Shown here piece by piece: positions 61,920-64,000 of a stretch of DNA of 64,000 bases. Below the pieces are notes generated by a model. It saw nothing but the letters and a program-made list of their open reading frames with translations, was not told the origin of the DNA and searched no databases. The position numbers were made by a program, and so were the translations under genes. Each line of letters opens with the position of its first letter. Position 1 is the stretch's first letter. This DNA is from Mariniphaga sp040772505 (GTDB taxonomy: Bacteria; Bacteroidota; Bacteroidia; Bacteroidales; Prolixibacteraceae): the NCBI GenBank assembly GCA_040772505.1, contig JAXGYA010000005.1, positions 124,001 to 188,000 on the forward strand, written 5' to 3'.

Positions 61920-64000
61920 ATGAGTAGAGACATTTTACGTGATAAAATTTATTTAGGCGCCTTGCTGCATGATATTGGAAAATTTTATCAGCGGGCTGAT
62001 CCTGACGGTGTTGCCAAATCAAAATTGCTAAGCAGTTCAGTAAAAAACAGTGAAGCCGTTTTTTGCCCTGAATTTCAGGGCAATTATTCTCATAAACATG
62101 TTTTATGGACGGCACAGTTTATTGAAGATATGGGAATCCATCTGAAGAAGATTTCAGGAGATTCAGAATACACTTTAGAACATTTGGCAGCAAAACACCA
62201 TAAACCTTCAAATTTCTATGAGGAAATTATTCAAATGGCCGATCATCTGTCATCGGGAATGGACAGAGCAGAAGGAACACCTTTTTCTGATGAGTCAAAA
62301 AGCTGGGACAGTTTCAAAAAAGTGAGAATGCTATCGGTTTTTGAAAATTTGCTGAAAGATGATGAACCTGATTTCAATTTTAAACTGCCGGTTGGAGCTA
62401 TTAAGCTAACCGAAGATTTTTTTCCGAGAACAAACTTTGAAACCCATCCCGACTATAAATCATTGTGGGAAGGGTTTATGTCTGAGGTAAAGTTTATACA
62501 AACAGATTCCTATCAGGTGTTTGCAGAGTCGCTCTATTCCTTACTCTATAAATACACCTGCAATATTGTTTCGAGTACCATAAATCTGCCCGATGTATCT
62601 TTGTTTGACCATTTAAAAACTACTGCGGCAATTGCTGTTTGTCTTTATTATGTGAGTGTGGAGAAAGGATTTTCATCGCTATCTGAAATCAGAAACTACA
62701 AGAAACCACTGTTATTGGTTGGCGGAGATATTTCCGGAATTCAAAATTACATCTACGATATACTAACAAAATCGGCTGCAAAGAATTTGAAAGGAAGGTC
62801 TTTTTATGTTCAATTGCTTGTTGATTCCATTATTCAGAAGCTTCTGAACCATCTTGGGCTTTTTTCTTCCAATATAATTTACAGTTCGGGAGGCGGATTC
62901 TATTTATTGGCTCCCAATAGTGCAAATGTCAAAGAGAAAATTAAAAATGCAACTCACAAAATTGGAGAACTGATTTTCAGCAGGCATGGAACCGATCTTT
63001 ATCTTGCACTTGAAACCGAGGAAGTGAGTATTGATAATATCAAAAACAAGAAAATTAATGAGAACTGGAGAAGCCTCACTGAGAAATTAAACCTCCAAAA
63101 GCGGCAACGCTATAGAGACCAATTATCTGCGAAGTATGAATATTTTTTCGAACCAAGCGGAGAAGGAGCTGATTTTGAGCGTGATGCCTTTTCGGGGGAG
63201 GAGTTTCGCGAAGGCGAAAAAAAGATTAAATATACAGATAGCGCTGATGTTGTGCAATTTATCAAACCCTACACGGAGCAGCAGATAAGATTAGGGCAAT
63301 TACTTAAGAAAACAGATTATTTTATCTCGGCAGATGAAGAACTCAATTTCATCAGAAATAAACTATCGGTTGAAATTTGTGATATAGGCATCTTTCATTA
63401 CTTCTTAGCCGAAGCAGATTTAAAAGATCACCGAAGCAAAATACGCGATTTCAAAGGAAAAGTGAGGATTCTGAATTTGAATAACCTTAATTTTTTAGAC
63501 ACTCAAAATGGAATCAACAATATTTTTGGTTTTAATCTGTATGGCGGAAACAAGTATCCTACCGATGACAAAGGCGATCCGTTAAGTTTCGACAAATTTG
63601 CCGGAGATGGAGATTTTAAAAGACTTGGTTATTTACGTATGGACGTGGATAATCTTGGAGCAGCTTTTATTGGAGGATTTACTGATGAAAGAAGAACCTT
63701 TTCACGATACAGCACACTCAGCCGGAGCCTCGATTATTTTTTCAAGGGTTTTATCAATAGCATCTGGGAAAAGGAGAAATACAATCAGTCAACCTTTATT
63801 ATCTACTCGGGCGGCGACGATCTTTTTTTAGTTGGTCGCTGGGATATTCTACTGGAAATGGCTGAGGAAATCCGGGAAAAATTCAGGGAGTGGACTTGCC
63901 ACAATCCCCGGCTGACCATTTCGGGGGGAGTGGCTGTGGTGGATGAAAAGTTTCCAGTGCTCAAAGCTTCTCAAATGGCGGGCGATGCAGAAAGCGGCGC
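61920..64000 (+). CDS. csm1: Type III CRISPR-associated protein Cas10/Csm1, 3' end cut by window
   Basis: Signature subunit of a type III-A interference complex. The open frame runs from ATG 61920 to the window edge (693 codons). The N-terminal HD nuclease motif is LLHDIGKF (His17, Asp18), with a second His pair AAKHHKPS. The first Palm domain has VGGDISGIQNYIYDI and YSSGGGFYLLAPN. The second has RMDVDNLGAAF and the cyclase motif GGDD (codons 63810-63821, residues 631-634, in IYSGGDDLFLVG), so synthesis of cyclic oligoadenylate is expected. The usual zinc-ribbon Cys pairs between the Palm domains are not seen; that segment reads EYFFEPSGEGADFERDAFSG with no Cys. The C-terminal domain is outside the window. 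Confidence 0.92.
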   Translation, partial: MSRDILRDKIYLGALLHDIGKFYQRADPDGVAKSKLLSSSVKNSEAVFCPEFQGNYSHKHVLWTAQFIEDMGIHLKKISGDSEYTLEHLAAKHHKPSNFYEEIIQMADHLSSGMDRAEGTPFSDESKSWDSFKKVRMLSVFENLLKDDEPDFNFKLPVGAIKLTEDFFPRTNFETHPDYKSLWEGFMSEVKFIQTDSYQVFAESLYSLLYKYTCNIVSSTINLPDVSLFDHLKTTAAIAVCLYYVSVEKGFSSLSEIRNYKKPLLLVGGDISGIQNYIYDILTKSAAKNLKGRSFYVQLLVDSIIQKLLNHLGLFSSNIIYSSGGGFYLLAPNSANVKEKIKNATHKIGELIFSRHGTDLYLALETEEVSIDNIKNKKINENWRSLTEKLNLQKRQRYRDQLSAKYEYFFEPSGEGADFERDAFSGEEFREGEKKIKYTDSADVVQFIKPYTEQQIRLGQLLKKTDYFISADEELNFIRNKLSVEICDIGIFHYFLAEADLKDHRSKIRDFKGKVRILNLNNLNFLDTQNGINNIFGFNLYGGNKYPTDDKGDPLSFDKFAGDGDFKRLGYLRMDVDNLGAAFIGGFTDERRTFSRYSTLSRSLDYFFKGFINSIWEKEKYNQSTFIIYSGGDDLFLVGRWDILLEMAEEIREKFREWTCHNPRLTISGGVAVVDEKFPVLKASQMAGDAESG

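Overview
The window reads as chromosomal DNA of a Bacteroidota bacterium, probably in or near the Bacteroidales/Marinilabiliales. Lineage markers are a gliding-motility/T9SS type-B C-terminal domain protein, DUF4290 and DUF3822 proteins, a HYC_CC_PP-like protein, MurA with Asp in place of the fosfomycin-target Cys, a promoter of the TTTG-N19-TAnnTTTG type, few Shine-Dalgarno-like start sites, and a tmRNA tag ending YALAA.

The first 34 kb is ordinary core genome. It holds oligopeptidase B (cut by the window edge), a DUF488 protein, a ferredoxin reductase-like flavoprotein, a divergent MiaB-type radical SAM enzyme and a DPP-IV-type peptidase. A minus-strand block follows: a seven-blade repeat protein, a WbsX/GH99-like lipoprotein, dnaJ, grpE, a TlpA-like redoxin, murA, DUF4290 and a UvrD/PcrA helicase. 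Next come a T9SS cargo protein, a VTT-type membrane protein, a GH172/DUF2961 protein with a FucP-type transporter, msrA, a DUF1080 protein, the cluster rfbA-rfbC-rfbD plus phosphohexomutase, rpsA, rnz, a RecD-like helicase, and an operon ending in DUF3822 and rsmD.

From about 34.2 to 38.3 kb lies a scarred accessory region. It holds an AT-rich glycosyltransferase, a 429-codon in-frame fusion of the HsdM N-terminus to the HsdR C-terminus, GC-rich palindromic repeats of which two sit inside that coding sequence, an 18-bp perfect palindrome containing a parS-like core, the remains of an IS1182-type transposase, a truncated acyl-CoA synthetase, and its XRE-cupin regulator broken by an apparent single-base deletion.

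From 38.3 to 59.7 kb lies a heavy-metal resistance island, most likely for Cu/Ag plus divalent cations. It has a secreted HMA protein, a CopA-type ATPase with four N-terminal metal-binding modules, an HMA-AraC regulator, a haem-binding protein, DUF3347 proteins, a complete Cus-like RND system interleaved with two four-helix-bundle genes, and a HYC_CC_PP protein. Beyond these are a two-component system and a second, Czc-like RND system. The ATPase would clear the cytoplasm, the two RND pumps the periplasm, and the small Cys/Met/His-rich proteins would bind or pass on metal.

The last part holds tmRNA (ssrA), a DJ-1/PfpI lipoprotein, and the start of a type III CRISPR-Cas locus (cas6 and cas10/csm1). 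The csm1 gene runs off the right edge. No CRISPR array lies inside the window.
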